A DNA stretch of 37,856 nt, from NCBI RefSeq assembly GCF_000521465.1, contig NZ_BAVR01000038.1:1-37856 (forward strand), in the 5' to 3' direction. The notes beneath the pieces were generated by a model. The model saw only the letters and a program-made list of their open reading frames with translations. It was not told the origin of the DNA and made no database searches. This document shows positions 18,376 to 28,186 of the stretch, piece after piece (within the stretch, counting starts at the first letter, position 1; each line of letters starts with the position of its first letter). The translations under genes were made by a program, and so were the position numbers. The stretch is from Acetivibrio straminisolvens JCM 21531 (GTDB taxonomy: Bacteria; Bacillota; Clostridia; Acetivibrionales; Acetivibrionaceae).

Positions 18376-19185
18376 ATGTCAAGTATCGGTAATTCATTAT
18401 ACAATTTAGGGCATTTGGATGATTTGGCTCGAAAGCAAACTATCATTCACAAGCTGCATCCGTTTGTAAAGTTGATAGTAACATTGGTTTTTCTGACGAT
18501 GGTTGCATCCTTTGGAAGATATGAAATTGCAAGACTTCTTCCTTTGCTTTTTTATCCTGTAATTATTATTAACCTTGCAGAGCTGCCAATAGCACCTATA
18601 CTAAAAAGGATTCTAATCGTTGAGCCGTTTGTTATTGGAATTGGCATATTAAATCCGCTCTTTGAAAAGCAAACCTTCGTTTTGGGAGGGTTAACCCTTT
18701 CAACGGGCTGGATTACTTTTTTGTCTATTTTTATCAAAAGTATTCTTACAGTTTTTGTCGTGCTTTTGTTAGTTGCTACCACAGGTATGGATAAGCTGGC
18801 AGCGGCTTTAAGAATGATGAAAATACCAAAGTTGTTTATTTTGCAGCTTTTGCTTACATACCGGTATATATCAGTGTTGCTGGAAGAAGCGCAAAGAATG
18901 CTAAGGTCATATGTTTTGCGTTCTCCATTGCAAAAGGGGGTTCATATTAGGGACTGGGGCTCCTTTGCAGGTCAGCTTGTATTAAGGACATTTGACAGGG
19001 CACAGAGGATCTATCAGGCTATGTGCGTCAGGGGTTTTACAGGTGAGTACAACACAGGAGAAGGCATGAAGCTTAAAATTGCCGATATTTTATACCTTGG
19101 CGGGTGGATGTTATTCTTTGCAGCGGTAAGGCTGTATGACATACCTATGCTGATAGGTACATTACTTACAGGAGTGATAAAATAA
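18376..19185 (+). CDS. cbiQ: Energy-coupling factor transporter transmembrane protein CbiQ
   Basis: This unbroken 269-residue membrane protein has the CbiQ features: an N-terminal DxxxRKQTIIHKLHPFVKL-type segment, several membrane helices, and the cytoplasmic coupling helices with Ala-Arg-Gly-like motifs (RMLRSYVLRS and AMCVRGFTGEY). It is the scaffold that couples the CbiO ATPase to CbiM. It starts 33 bases after cbiM with only a weak ribosome site (GGGAT), and its stop codon is immediately followed by the ATG of cbiO, so the two are translationally coupled. Confidence 0.9.
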   Translation: MSSIGNSLYNLGHLDDLARKQTIIHKLHPFVKLIVTLVFLTMVASFGRYEIARLLPLLFYPVIIINLAELPIAPILKRILIVEPFVIGIGILNPLFEKQTFVLGGLTLSTGWITFLSIFIKSILTVFVVLLLVATTGMDKLAAALRMMKIPKLFILQLLLTYRYISVLLEEAQRMLRSYVLRSPLQKGVHIRDWGSFAGQLVLRTFDRAQRIYQAMCVRGFTGEYNTGEGMKLKIADILYLGGWMLFFAAVRLYDIPMLIGTLLTGVIK

Positions 19186-19950
19186 ATGAGTCATCATAAA
19201 CTTGAAGTAAAGAATTTGAATTTCGCCTATCCGGACGGTCATAAAGCAATTAATGGGATATCTTTCGGTATTTACCATGGAGAGTCAGTGGGGATTGTAG
19301 GAGCGAACGGTGCAGGAAAATCAACTTTGCTTCTCATGCTTATGGGAGTTCTTTTTCCGAGCCAGGGTGAGGTAATAATCGGTGATGTTCGTCTTACGAA
19401 AAAAACATTGGCCCTAATCCGCCAAAGACTTGGAATGGTTTTTCAAAACCCAGATGACCAGCTATTCATGACCACAGTTTATGATGATGCAGCCTTTGGC
19501 CCCAGAAATTTAGGGCTTGATGAAAAAGAAGTTGAGGACAGGGTGATGAAGTCTCTAGATATGGTTGGTATATCCCACTTAAAAGACCGTGCTCCTTATA
19601 AGCTGTCAGGGGGAGAGAAGCGGGCTGCCGCAATTGCAACAGTCCTGTCGATGCAGCCGGATATATTAATCATGGATGAGCCTACCTCAAGTCTTGACCC
19701 AAAATCCAGGCGAAAGGTAATGGAACTTCTCAAAAGTTTTGAACATACCAAAATAATAACCAGTCATGATTTGGATATGGTATTTGAAATCTGCGAAAGG
19801 ACTATTGTACTAAAAGAAGGTAAAGTAGCAGCAGACGGATTGACATCGGAAATTCTTTCAAATGAAGAACTGATGCAATCATGCTGTCTTGAAGTTCCCC
19901 TTGCTCTTCAAGGCTGTCCTCTATGCAAAGCAAAAAAGAAAAATATATAA
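19186..19950 (+). CDS. cbiO: Energy-coupling factor transporter ATPase CbiO
   Basis: This unbroken 254-residue ABC ATPase has Walker A GANGAGKST, the Q-loop segment VFQNPDDQLFMTTVYDDAAFG typical of ECF ATPases, signature LSGGEKRAAAIA, Walker B ILIMDEPTSSLDP and the switch His in TSHDLDM. It ends with a Cys-rich tail (two Cys, then CPLC near the C-terminus) that might touch metal. It starts directly after the cbiQ stop. A single ATPase gene implies a homodimer. It converges on the GH18 gene, with an inverted repeat between them. Confidence 0.92.
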   Translation: MSHHKLEVKNLNFAYPDGHKAINGISFGIYHGESVGIVGANGAGKSTLLLMLMGVLFPSQGEVIIGDVRLTKKTLALIRQRLGMVFQNPDDQLFMTTVYDDAAFGPRNLGLDEKEVEDRVMKSLDMVGISHLKDRAPYKLSGGEKRAAAIATVLSMQPDILIMDEPTSSLDPKSRRKVMELLKSFEHTKIITSHDLDMVFEICERTIVLKEGKVAADGLTSEILSNEELMQSCCLEVPLALQGCPLCKAKKKNI

Positions 19951-19987
19951 AGGGAGGTAAGTAATTAAAATAATTATTTACCTCCTT
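19951..19987. terminator. Inverted repeat between convergent cbiO and GH18 genes, probable bidirectional terminator
   Basis: GGAGGTAA-GTAATTA (19953-19967) pairs with TAATTAT-TTACCTCC (19971-19985) around an AAA loop, 15 pairs including one G-U. The trailing T-run is short, so termination strength is uncertain. Confidence 0.6.
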
Positions 19988-20030
19988 ATCCATATTGCTG
20001 ACTGCTGCTCATTCTTCCGGTTTTTGATTT

Positions 20031-21553
20031 TTAGAATTTTCTTACCACAACTTCGTTTTGGAGCATGGACCAGATTGCCGGATCTTCCATTCCAAGCCTC
20101 CATAATGCAACACCTTTTATACCGAGATCCCAGGCAAGCTGGATTTTGGCTCTAAGGCTTCGGGCATCCTCAAACCATACTTCGTGCTGATTTCCCTGCG
20201 CATCCCGGTAGGAGAACATAGGTGTTTGTCTTTCTTCATTGAAGATGATTTCGCTGTTGTACCTTCGTGCAAGGTTGATTGCCATTTGGTAAGTTACATA
20301 AGTGTTTCTGCCTGTAGTAAGATTAAAATCAAATCCGAATACAGATACAGCAGCAACAATCTTATCCCGAGGCATTTTGCTCATGGTATACCTTAACACA
20401 CGCTCCATCCAGCCTATTGTAACTGCCGGTCCCGGCGGGCTTCCCGGCCATCCGAATTCGTTGTACAGCATTACCACAAATTCATCACTGCTCTGCCGAT
20501 TACACTGTAATTAAACGGGTCAGAGAAGGGGTTGAAGGGTTCGTCACTTACCCTTGAAGGAACCGATGCAGAGAAGAAATATCCTCTTGGCCGCAATACT
20601 TCAGCTATATCGGTATACAGGAGGGAGAGATTGTCACTGTCTTCTATAAATACGTCTTCAATATCAATGTTCACACCGTCAAAACCGTATCTTTCTATAA
20701 GATTTACAAGGTTTAAGGCAAAGGCATTTCTGTTTCTCGGGTCTGAAACAAGGGTCTTTACAACATTTTTAGCAAGGGTGGTTCCTCCGGGTCTGTACAG
20801 CAGGTTGTGAACTACAGGCATAATTTTTACGTTGTTCCTGTGGGCTATTGCTACCAGGTTGCGCACATCCTGATCGGTAAAATCCCCGAATTTTTCAATG
20901 GTAGTCGGATTGTTGGCGCTGATTCTAAACATGAACAGTCCGGTTGAGGAAAGCTGCCCCGTATTGTTTGCAAAGGATGTAAATGAGCTGGGGAGGGAAG
21001 GGCCTTCCTCAAGGGTATAGAACCCCAGTACTCCTGTTATTGGCCTGCGTCCGCTGTAGACATTGCGGGTTACTATGTTTCCTGAAATCCATCCTTCTTT
21101 TCCGTTAAAGAGGCGTACCCGGTACCAGTTGTTGCTAAAACCGATAACCGGAAGTTTTGCTCCATTTGTCATTCGGGTAAGTATGCTGAAGTTGGTTCCC
21201 GGGCCGCTGCGGATATTTGCAGTATTTACATTGACTACGGCTTCGGTATAAAGGGGGATGGTTAATTGCTGACCTACTCTAAGCAGGGTGCCGGTAAGGT
21301 TGTTAAGAGCCATAAGGCTGTCTACGGTAGTGTCGAATCTTCGGGCAATCAGATACAATGTATCACCGGGTTTTACGGTGTATACAATAGGTGCTTGAAC
21401 TCCCAGAGGTATGTACAGGCGTTGACCTACATAAATAATGTTGTCTGTCAGTTGGTTTGCACTTTTTATCTGTGCAATTGTTACTCCGAATTTTTGGGAA
21501 ATGATATAAAGGGAATCTCCCGGCTGTACTATATACCACATTTGATTCATCAT
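20031..21553 (-). CDS. LysM-SH3b-GH18 spore-type cell-wall hydrolase (one frame break)
   Basis: The repaired protein is about 507 residues. It has two LysM domains (about 5-49 and 56-100, each with VxPGDTLYxIA-like starts), a bacterial SH3 domain (about 108-163, NIRSGPGTNFSIL...GWISG), then a GH18 domain to the end. The catalytic DxxxxDxE motif is FDGVNIDIED with D297 and E299. The best-known relatives are SleL/YaaH, the cortex-lytic N-acetylglucosaminidases, though an SH3 insertion is less usual. One G at 20486 (minus strand) restores AVDEFVVMLYNEFGWPGS and joins the two parts. GAAGGA lies immediately before the ATG at 21553; ATGs at 21550 or 21541 give better spacing. No signal peptide is seen, as in SleL-type spore proteins. 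Confidence 0.87.
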
Positions 21554-21660
21554 TCCTTCATGATAGTATAAATCTTCATAGACAGTATATTCATACAGCC
21601 TGTTGAATGTTCAAAATGGTGGGATAAATACAAAAAATTTTCGTTCAAAATACGGCTTTG

Positions 21661-23575
21661 TTATTCATTGCTTTGGCTCATAAGCTCGTCCCAAAGTTCA
21701 TACAGCCCTTCAAGCTTTGAGTTAAGCTCATTAAGTTCGTTATGAAGTTCCATAAGTTTTACATGATCGCTTATAATTTCTTCCTGGGTCATTTGCTCCT
21801 CAATCTCTTTGATGCGGGCTTCGGTACTGTTGATTTCTTTTTCGGTTTCGGACAGCTGCTTTTCAAGCTTTCTTCTTTTTGCCTTTTCTTCCTTTGTTGC
21901 AATGTGCTCCATTTTGGAGGAGGTCATTTTGACGCTTTTAGATTCATTGCCAGTGCTTAAATTCAGCTTGCTCTTGTACTCATGAAACTCGGTGTAATTA
22001 CCGTTATAGTCAATACATGAAGTTTCGCCAAGTTCAATAATGCGGGTTGCAAGTTTGTCTATAAAGTACCTGTCATGGGATACAATGAGCAGAGTACCGT
22101 CATAATCTTCAAGGGAACTTTCAAGAACTTCCCTCGAGTTTATATCAAGGTGGTTTGTGGGCTCGTCGAGTATAAGGAGATTGGCCTCGGAAAGCATCAA
22201 TTTAATAAGAGAAATCCTGCTTTTCTCACCGCCGCTTAAAGTAGAAACCGGCTTTAAGACATCTTCTCCTTTAAACAGAAACATTGCCAGGACATTTCTG
22301 ATTTCTGTCTGTGAAAGATCCTCGTTGGCACTCCACACCTCATCAATCAATGTGTTATTGGGGTTTAGCTCTTCCTGCTCCTGGTCATAATAACCCAGTG
22401 TTACGTTATACCCATATCTAAAACTTCCTTTAAAGCTTTCAATTTTGCCGGTAAGTATTTTTAAAAGGGTGGACTTTCCGCATCCGTTTGGGCCTAAAAT
22501 AAATACTCTTTCTTTTTTTCTGATGGTAAAATTTACGTCTTTAAATAATGGTTTTCCGGGATATTCCTTCCCGAGGCCTTCCGCAAAGAGGACATCATTT
22601 CCGCTGGCTATGCCGCTTTTGAACTTCATCCTTACCTTTTCCGGAAGGTTTTTGGGCGCATCGATTTTTTCCATTCGTTCAATGGCTTTTTGCCTGCTTT
22701 CCGCAGCAATGATATTTCTTTCTCTGTTCCATCTTCGCTGCTGCTCTATAAATGCTTCCAATCGTGCAATTTCCTTCTGCTGCTGTTCGTAGTGCCTTTG
22801 CTGAATCTCCCGGTCCACAGCTTTTTGCTTTAAATATGCGGAATAATTGCCGTTGTAGAGCTTGCATTCGCAATTTTCAATTTCCAGTGTTTTGTTGGTA
22901 ATTTTGTCAAGAAAATATCTGTCGTGGGATATAACCAGCACACACTTTTTGTAGTTTGACAAAATTCTTCCAACCATTCTATGGCATTTATATCAAGGTG
23001 GTTTGTAGGCTCATCCAAAAGGAGGATATCCGGTTCTGTAAGAAGAAGCCTTGCCAAGGCAAGTCTTGTTTTCTGACCTCCGCTAAGATTCCTGGCATTT
23101 AGTGAAAATTGGTCCTCTTCAAATCCCAGACCTTTCAAGACACCCTTTGCACGGCTCTTGTATTCGAATCCTCCCAAACGGCATATTCATCGGACAACCG
23201 CGAATACTCTTTCATGATTGAGTTTAGCTTACCTTCATCCTTTTCGGTGCTCATGGATTTTTCCAAAGAATTTATACGGGATTCCATTTCGGTAAAATGG
23301 GAAAATACCGCCAGGACCTCGTCAAGTATGGTATTAGACGAGTCCAGACCGGAATTTTGTGCAAGGTAACCGAGTTTTGAGTTTTTGGCTGTATAGAATT
23401 CTCCGCTGTCGGGAAGATATTCTCCGGCTATTATTTTAAAAAGTGTGGATTTACCTGCTCCATTTACTCCGACAACGCCAACTTTGTCAGTATCGTTAAT
23501 GCTGAAAGAAATATCTTTTAAAATTTCTCTTATGCCAAAGGACAGGCTGATATTGTTGCAGCCTAAAACTATCAT
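21661..23575 (-). CDS. ABC-F family ribosome-associated ATPase (two frame breaks)
   Basis: Two ABC domains lie on one chain without membrane segments. The first has [24 protein letters not shown] and [11 protein letters not shown]; the second has [24 protein letters not shown] and [12 protein letters not shown] charged linker joins them and a coiled-coil tail ends the protein. Repaired length is 638 residues, normal for YdiF/YfmR-type ABC-F proteins. One G at 23170 restores [17 protein letters not shown], and one T at 22961-22964 restores [20 protein letters not shown] (both on the minus strand). Family members bind the ribosomal E site and relieve stalling; some protect against antibiotics, but nothing here identifies a resistance subtype. 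The GH18 gene follows after 107 bases on the same strand. Confidence 0.88.
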
Positions 23576-23614
23576 ACTCCATCACCTAAAAACCAAGTAT
23601 AGTAAATTAGCTAT

Positions 23615-23650
23615 AAAAAATATGCTAAAATAAAAAAATATGCTAAAATA
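23615..23650. repeat. Exact 18-base tandem duplication
   Basis: AAAAAATATGCTAAAATA occurs twice without a gap (23615-23632, 23633-23650) in the divergent region between the ABC-F and rex genes. A possible 7-bp stem ATATGCT/AGCATAT uses the second copy. A TATACT box on the minus strand (23596-23601) lies just beyond it. Confidence 0.8.
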
Positions 23651-23730
23651 AAAATGTAAAAGCATATAAATTACTGTCTTTTCAACGTTAACCCAATCCA
23701 TTTTAGCAGAAATACTGGCTCTTAGCAATA

Positions 23731-23760
23731 TTGACAATAAAATAACAAAGATGTTATAAT
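23731..23760 (+). promoter_or_regulatory. SigA-type promoter of rex
   Basis: TTGACA (23731-23736) and TATAAT (23755-23760) both match consensus exactly, with 18 bases between. The rex start codon is 60 bases downstream of the -10. I see no Rex operator (TTGTTAA-type inverted repeat) here, so autoregulation is not indicated. Confidence 0.85.
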
Positions 23761-23819
23761 CACAATTACCCAGGTAGTGATGTAAAGTTGTTCCAAGATA
23801 AAACTTTGAGGTGAAAGCG

Positions 23820-24463
23820 ATGAGTTTAGAGAAAAAAATTTCTATGGCAGTAATAAAGCGTTTGCCAGGTACTACAGATATCTTTCGGATCTCTTGAAGC
23901 TTGGGATAACGAGAATATCATCGAAGGAACTAAGCTCTAGGATGGGAATAACTGCATCTCAGATACGTCAGGATTTGAATTGTTTCGGAGGATTTGGACA
24001 ACAGGGGTACGGATACAATGTTGAGTATCTGTATAATGAAATAGGCAATATTCTTGGCGTGAATGAAGCGTTTAAAGTTATTATCATTGGAGCTGGAAAT
24101 ATGGGCCAGGCTCTTGCCAATTACTCAAATTTCGAAAAAAGAGGTTTTAGGCTTACAGGTATTTTCGACATAAATTCAAGTCTAGTGGGGAAAAAGATAA
24201 GAGATATAGAGATTATGCATCTTGACAGTTTGGAACGGTTTGTATCGGAAAATGAAGTAGATATTGCAATTCTTTGTGTTCCGTACGAACATACTCCTGC
24301 TGTGGCAGACAAAGTGGCACGTCTTGGGGTTAAAGGACTGTGGAATTTTTCTCCTATGGATTTAAAGCTTCCCTATGATGTTATAATCGAGAATGTTCAC
24401 CTAAGCGACAGCCTTATGGTTTTAGGATACAGGTTAAATGAAATGCGTAAAACTGAAAAATAA
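23820..24463 (+). CDS. rex: Redox-sensing transcriptional repressor Rex (one frame break)
   Basis: Rex represses fermentation and NADH-oxidation genes when NADH is low. The repaired 214-residue protein has an N-terminal winged helix (about 1-80, with ISSKELSSRMGITASQIRQDL and FGGFGQQGYGY) and a Rossmann NAD-binding domain starting IIIGAGNMGQALANY. The C-terminal part ends with the swapped helix VHLSDSLMVLGYRLNEM. The start is the ATG at 23820 after GAGGTG. One A at 23877 restores RLPRYYRYLSDLLKLGI, a conserved Rex segment, and joins the start to the main part (in frame from 23894). A strong promoter and a terminator bracket it as a single-gene unit. Confidence 0.92.
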
Positions 24464-24470
24464 AAAATAC

Positions 24471-24504
24471 AAAAACCGGGCAGTCTTTGCTGCAACCGGT
24501 TTTT
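24471..24504. terminator. Terminator between convergent rex and aroA
   Basis: AAAAACCGG (24471-24479) pairs with CCGGTTTTT (24496-24504), with an inner GCAG/CTGC stem. A-rich and T-rich arms on both sides allow termination in both directions. Confidence 0.85.
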
Positions 24505-24548
24505 GTTATTCAAAAGCTTTAAATCAAGCCGCTTCTGATTTTCCAAAA

Positions 24549-25819
24549 TTACAGTCTGTTCAAAACGGTTATAAATTCGGGGTATGCTATATCGAGTATC
24601 TGAGCTTTTCTGATGTTGGTCTCATTTTCGGCAATAAGACCTGCGATACAAAGGGACATGGTGATCGCGGCATCATTGTGGCCTTCTACGAAAGTACCTT
24701 TGAGGTATTCTTTACCTTCTATTACCACTCCGTCCTCTGTCTCTTGCAGTGAGGCTCCAAGCTTGGAAAGCTCGGTTATCATACGGCTAAGTTTGCCCGA
24801 TTCCTTTGTCTTAAAGCCTTTAAGTCCGGTAATTGTTGTAGTTCCCTTGGCAATAGAGGCAGCAACGGTAATAATCGGAATTTCATCTATCAGCTTGGTA
24901 TCATGCTGCCGTCAATGGTTGTTCCGTTAAGAGATGAAGATACAACCCTGATATCGGCAACTTTTTCGTTGCTGACGACACGTTCGTTGATAAGTTCAAT
25001 TTTAGCTCCCATTGATTTATATACATCAAGAATTCCTGCTCTTGTAGGATTGATACCGACATTTTTGATTACTATATCGGAATTTGGCACTATCAGGCCC
25101 GCTGTTATGAAATATGCTGCTATCGAAATATCCCCGGGCACCTCAATATGCTGTGCATATAAGTTTTCGACCCTGCGGGAGGTGACTTCCAGACCGTTAA
25201 TTTTTAGGTCGGCTCCGAAATAGTTGAGCATAAGCTCCGAATGGTCTCTGGACTTTACCTCTTCAATTACCGTAGTCTCGCCTTCAGCATAAAGACCGGC
25301 AATGAGAAGAGGAGACTTGATATATGTGTCCAATATGGAAACATTATGGGTTTTACCAGTCAGTTTTGCCGGCTGGATTGAAAGCGGGCAAAGGTTTCCA
25401 TTCTCCCTTCCGTTAATGTTTGCTCCCATCTGCCTTAACGGAGCAACAACTTTACCCACAGGTTTCCTGAGAGCTGATTCATTTCTGGTAACTACAGAGG
25501 AGAAAGGCTGCCCTGAAAGTACACCCAACAGAAGTCTCAATGCAGTACCAGATCTTCCGGCATTTAAAGGAGCAGAGGGTGGTCTTAAACCATACAGTCC
25601 ATTACCCTGAATCTTTATCTTGTTCGGAAGTATTTCGATGCTGACCTGCATTTTCCTGAAACAGTCAATGGTACTGAGGCAGTCTTCACCCATCATAAGC
25701 CCATCAATTTCAGTAGTTCCTTTTGCTAGTGAGCCGAAAAGAATTGCCCTGTGGGAAATGGATTTATCCCCGGGTATGTTTATTTCGCCTCTTAGTGAAT
25801 CCCTTTGCTCAATTAACAC
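24549..25819 (-). CDS. aroA: EPSP synthase-like protein (AroA) with atypical active site (one frame break)
   Basis: The fold and position indicate 3-phosphoshikimate 1-carboxyvinyltransferase. PGDKSISHRA (K19, S20, R24), SRDHSE, VPGDISIAA and DEIP (D312) are present, and the repaired length is 423. Several residues conserved in the family are changed: GN(S/A)GT reads GRSGT (R89), the RPM motif reads RKPV, SAQ reads DTY (Y166), KE(S/T)DR reads KESGK (E340 kept), and DHR reads DAA (A384, A385). Start is GTG at 25819 after GGGGGAA. One C (minus strand) at 24897-24898 restores MIPKLIDEIP. It is third in aroF-tyrA-aroA, which supports an aromatic-pathway role, but activity should not be assumed. 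Confidence 0.78.
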
Positions 25820-25905
25820 GCTTATTCCCCCATTCCATAAGTATAAGTGAAGCTTTTGTTGCGGTACGAATTTTGCTGATAAATATTTATTTTAAATTTG
25901 ATTCA

Positions 25906-27002
25906 TTAAATCTTAAACACTTTATAACCTTTTTCAACAAGCAGCTCAAAAGCGTCTGCCACACTGCTAGAATCGGGTAACGTGATTCTAAGGCACCCTT
26001 GCTCAAATTCCCGGCTGTTGGAAACATTGATATTTTTTATATTTATACCGTTCTTTCCAAGTATGGTTGCTATTTCTCCAATAATACCGGGCTTGTCAAC
26101 AACATCCACAATAAGCTCATTCTGCGGTTCGATGAGTCCTTTCCTGTTGTTTGGAATGGAATCGCGAAACTTTTTTGCAGAATCGAAAAAGTTGTATATG
26201 CTGTTTGAATTTTCACTATCAATATATTCAATAAAAGCGTTTATTGTCTCGGTAAATTTATATAAAGTTGATTTTACTATTTGCCTGTTGCTTAAAATAA
26301 TATTTTCCCACATCCTGGGATTTGACGATGCAATTCTTGTTATATCCTTGAATCCTCCTGCTGCCAAAGTCAACATTTTGCCGTCGGGGGAATCAGAGGA
26401 TTTCACAAGGTTTACCAGGCAGAAGCAATCACGTGCGGTACATGGCTTATGGTTGCGGTAATAATATCATGTTCTCTGGAGTCAAGTTTTACCGGTATTG
26501 CACCGATTCCTTTAATTATTTCTGCCAAAGACTCAAGGGATTCTTCGGGGCAGTTTTTAGAAGGAGACAATATATAATATGCATTCTCAAACATGTGTGA
26601 AAAACTTGATGCAAAGCCTGCCTTCTCGGTACCAGCCATTGGATGTCCCCCAATGAAGCAGGGGGGATTATCCAATGAGTTTATGAAATCTATTATTTCT
26701 CCCTTTGTACTTGCCGTATCTGTCACGATACATCCGTTTTTTACCTTGCCGTACAGTTGGGTTATATAGTCAATAGTACTCCTAATCGGTGTACATATAA
26801 AAATAATGTCGGAATTATATACCGATTCGTTTAGTTCGGTAAAACCTTCGCTTATATAACCTTCTTTAAGAGCTTGACTTAGACTTTTTTCGTTGATGTC
26901 GACTGCAATTATCGACTCGATATTAAGTTTCTCTTTCAGAGCCCTTGCCAGCGACCCTCCGATAAGTCCAAGCCCGATAATGGATATCTTTTTAGCCTGC
27001 AT
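25906..27002 (-). CDS. tyrA: Prephenate dehydrogenase TyrA with C-terminal ACT domain (one frame break)
   Basis: The enzyme converts prephenate to 4-hydroxyphenylpyruvate for tyrosine synthesis. The N-terminal NAD-binding motif is IIGLGLIGGSLARAL (about 6-20), followed by GGHPMAGTE and the catalytic ATISHVPHVIASAL. The last 75 residues (VDVVDKPGIIGEIATILGKNGINIKNI) form an ACT domain, which in this family mediates feedback by tyrosine. One C on the minus strand at 26418-26419 restores ASALVNLVKSSD and joins the two parts; repaired length is 365. The start overlaps the end of aroF by 11 bases, so the two are translationally coupled. Confidence 0.92.
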
Positions 27003-28017
27003 AGTTAAACTCTCTTCCTAATATTTCGGCAATTTTACTTATATCTTTACACAAATCATAAAAATCATCCGGCGGAAGTTGTTGGGCGGCATCAGATAAT
27101 GCACATTTTGGATTCGGATGAACTTCTATGATAAGTCCGTCTGCACCCGCAGCAATAGCTGCCTTTGAAAGAGGAAGAATATACTGGGTCTTTCCTGCAG
27201 CATGGCTTGGGTCGACAATTATTGGAAGATGACTCAAGCTTTTTACGACAGGTACCGCACTTATATCCAAAGTGTTTCTGGTAGCTGTTTCAAAGGTTCT
27301 TATACCTCTTTCGCAAAGAACAACGTTATAATTGCCTTCACTCATTATATATTCGGCTGCATTCAACCATTCGTCTATAGTGGTTGAATGCCCTCTCTTA
27401 AACAAAACAGGCTTTTTGGAGCGTCCAATTTCTCGAAGCAGTTGGAAATTCTGTACGTTTCTTGCTCCTATCTGGAACATATCAACATAACTTTCAGCTA
27501 CTTCAATAGCTTTTTCGCAGGTAACTTCTGTTATAATAAGGAGTCCCGTTGCTTCTTTTGCTTCTTTTAGAAGCTTCAATCCTTCTTCTTCAAGCCCCTG
27601 GAATGAATAAGGGGAAGTCCTCGGCTTAAAAGCTCCACCCCTTAGGAACTGTGCACCGGCTTTTTTTACGGCCTGAGCGGCAGCTATAATTTGATCCCGG
27701 CTTTCAACAGCACAGGGCCCTGCCATGATAACAAGCTCCTTGCCTCCAATTTTTACACCGTTGACATCGATTACACTAGGTTCCGGCCTAAAGGTTCTGC
27801 CCGCGAGCTTATATGACTCGACGATAGGAACCAGCTTTTCGACACCGTTCATAAGCTCCAAAGGTACGTCGGAAAGCTTCCTTTTGTCACCGATAACGCC
27901 GATAATGGTCCTTTCGGAGCCCTTTGAAATATGCACACCGAGCCCCAAAGAACTTAATACTTTCGATATCTCGTTAATATCGCTTTCTTTTGAGTTGGGT
28001 TTCATTACAATAACCAT
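26992..28017 (-). CDS. aroF: 3-deoxy-7-phosphoheptulonate (DAHP) synthase, AroF type
   Basis: This unbroken 341-residue enzyme joins PEP and erythrose 4-phosphate in the first shikimate step. It is a type I-beta enzyme. Residues 1-70 form the ferredoxin-like regulatory domain beginning MVIVMKPNSKE. The barrel shows VIMAGPCAVES, FLRGGAFKPRTSPYSFQGL, QIGARNVQNF, LFKRG, and IIVDPSHAAGK. An AAGGAAGGAAT purine stretch precedes the ATG. It heads aroF-tyrA-aroA behind a good promoter and a leader of about 130 bases. The N-terminal domain usually gives tyrosine or chorismate/prephenate feedback; which ligand applies cannot be read. Confidence 0.94.
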   Translation of the reverse strand: MVIVMKPNSKESDINEISKVLSSLGLGVHISKGSERTIIGVIGDKRKLSDVPLELMNGVEKLVPIVESYKLAGRTFRPEPSVIDVNGVKIGGKELVIMAGPCAVESRDQIIAAAQAVKKAGAQFLRGGAFKPRTSPYSFQGLEEEGLKLLKEAKEATGLLIITEVTCEKAIEVAESYVDMFQIGARNVQNFQLLREIGRSKKPVLFKRGHSTTIDEWLNAAEYIMSEGNYNVVLCERGIRTFETATRNTLDISAVPVVKSLSHLPIIVDPSHAAGKTQYILPLSKAAIAAGADGLIIEVHPNPKCALSDAAQQLPPDDFYDLCKDISKIAEILGREFNYAG

Positions 28018-28101
28018 CTTACCATTCCTTCCTTTCTACCCGTACTAAGCAAAATACTACATTTTTAATACCACAATAGACATCCATTCTACCATTCTGC
28101 C

Positions 28102-28127
28102 AAAAAGCAATTGTTGCCTGCTTTTTT
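28102..28127 (-). other. Hairpin in the leader of aroF-tyrA-aroA
   Basis: AAAAAGCA and TGCTTTTT pair around a 9-base loop, between the promoter and aroF. On the minus strand it is not followed by a separate T-run, so an attenuator role is weak; on the plus strand it resembles a terminator. I see no T-box signature. Confidence 0.3.
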
Positions 28128-28157
28128 GATTTGGCTTTGCTTTTATTCTTTTATATT

Positions 28158-28186
28158 AATGTACAATGTTAATGTGCAAATGTCAA
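28158..28186 (-). promoter_or_regulatory. SigA-type promoter of the aroF operon
   Basis: On the minus strand TTGACA (28186-28181) and TACATT (28163-28158) are separated by 17 bases. Transcription would start near 28150, about 130 bases before the aroF start codon. Confidence 0.7.

Noticed and set aside
21564..21593. Forespore (SigG-like) promoter TGAATA-17-TATACTA upstream of the GH18 gene
   Set aside because: The match is good, but transcription would start at the ribosome site itself, leaving no room for a usable leader. The -10 also lacks the consensus C.
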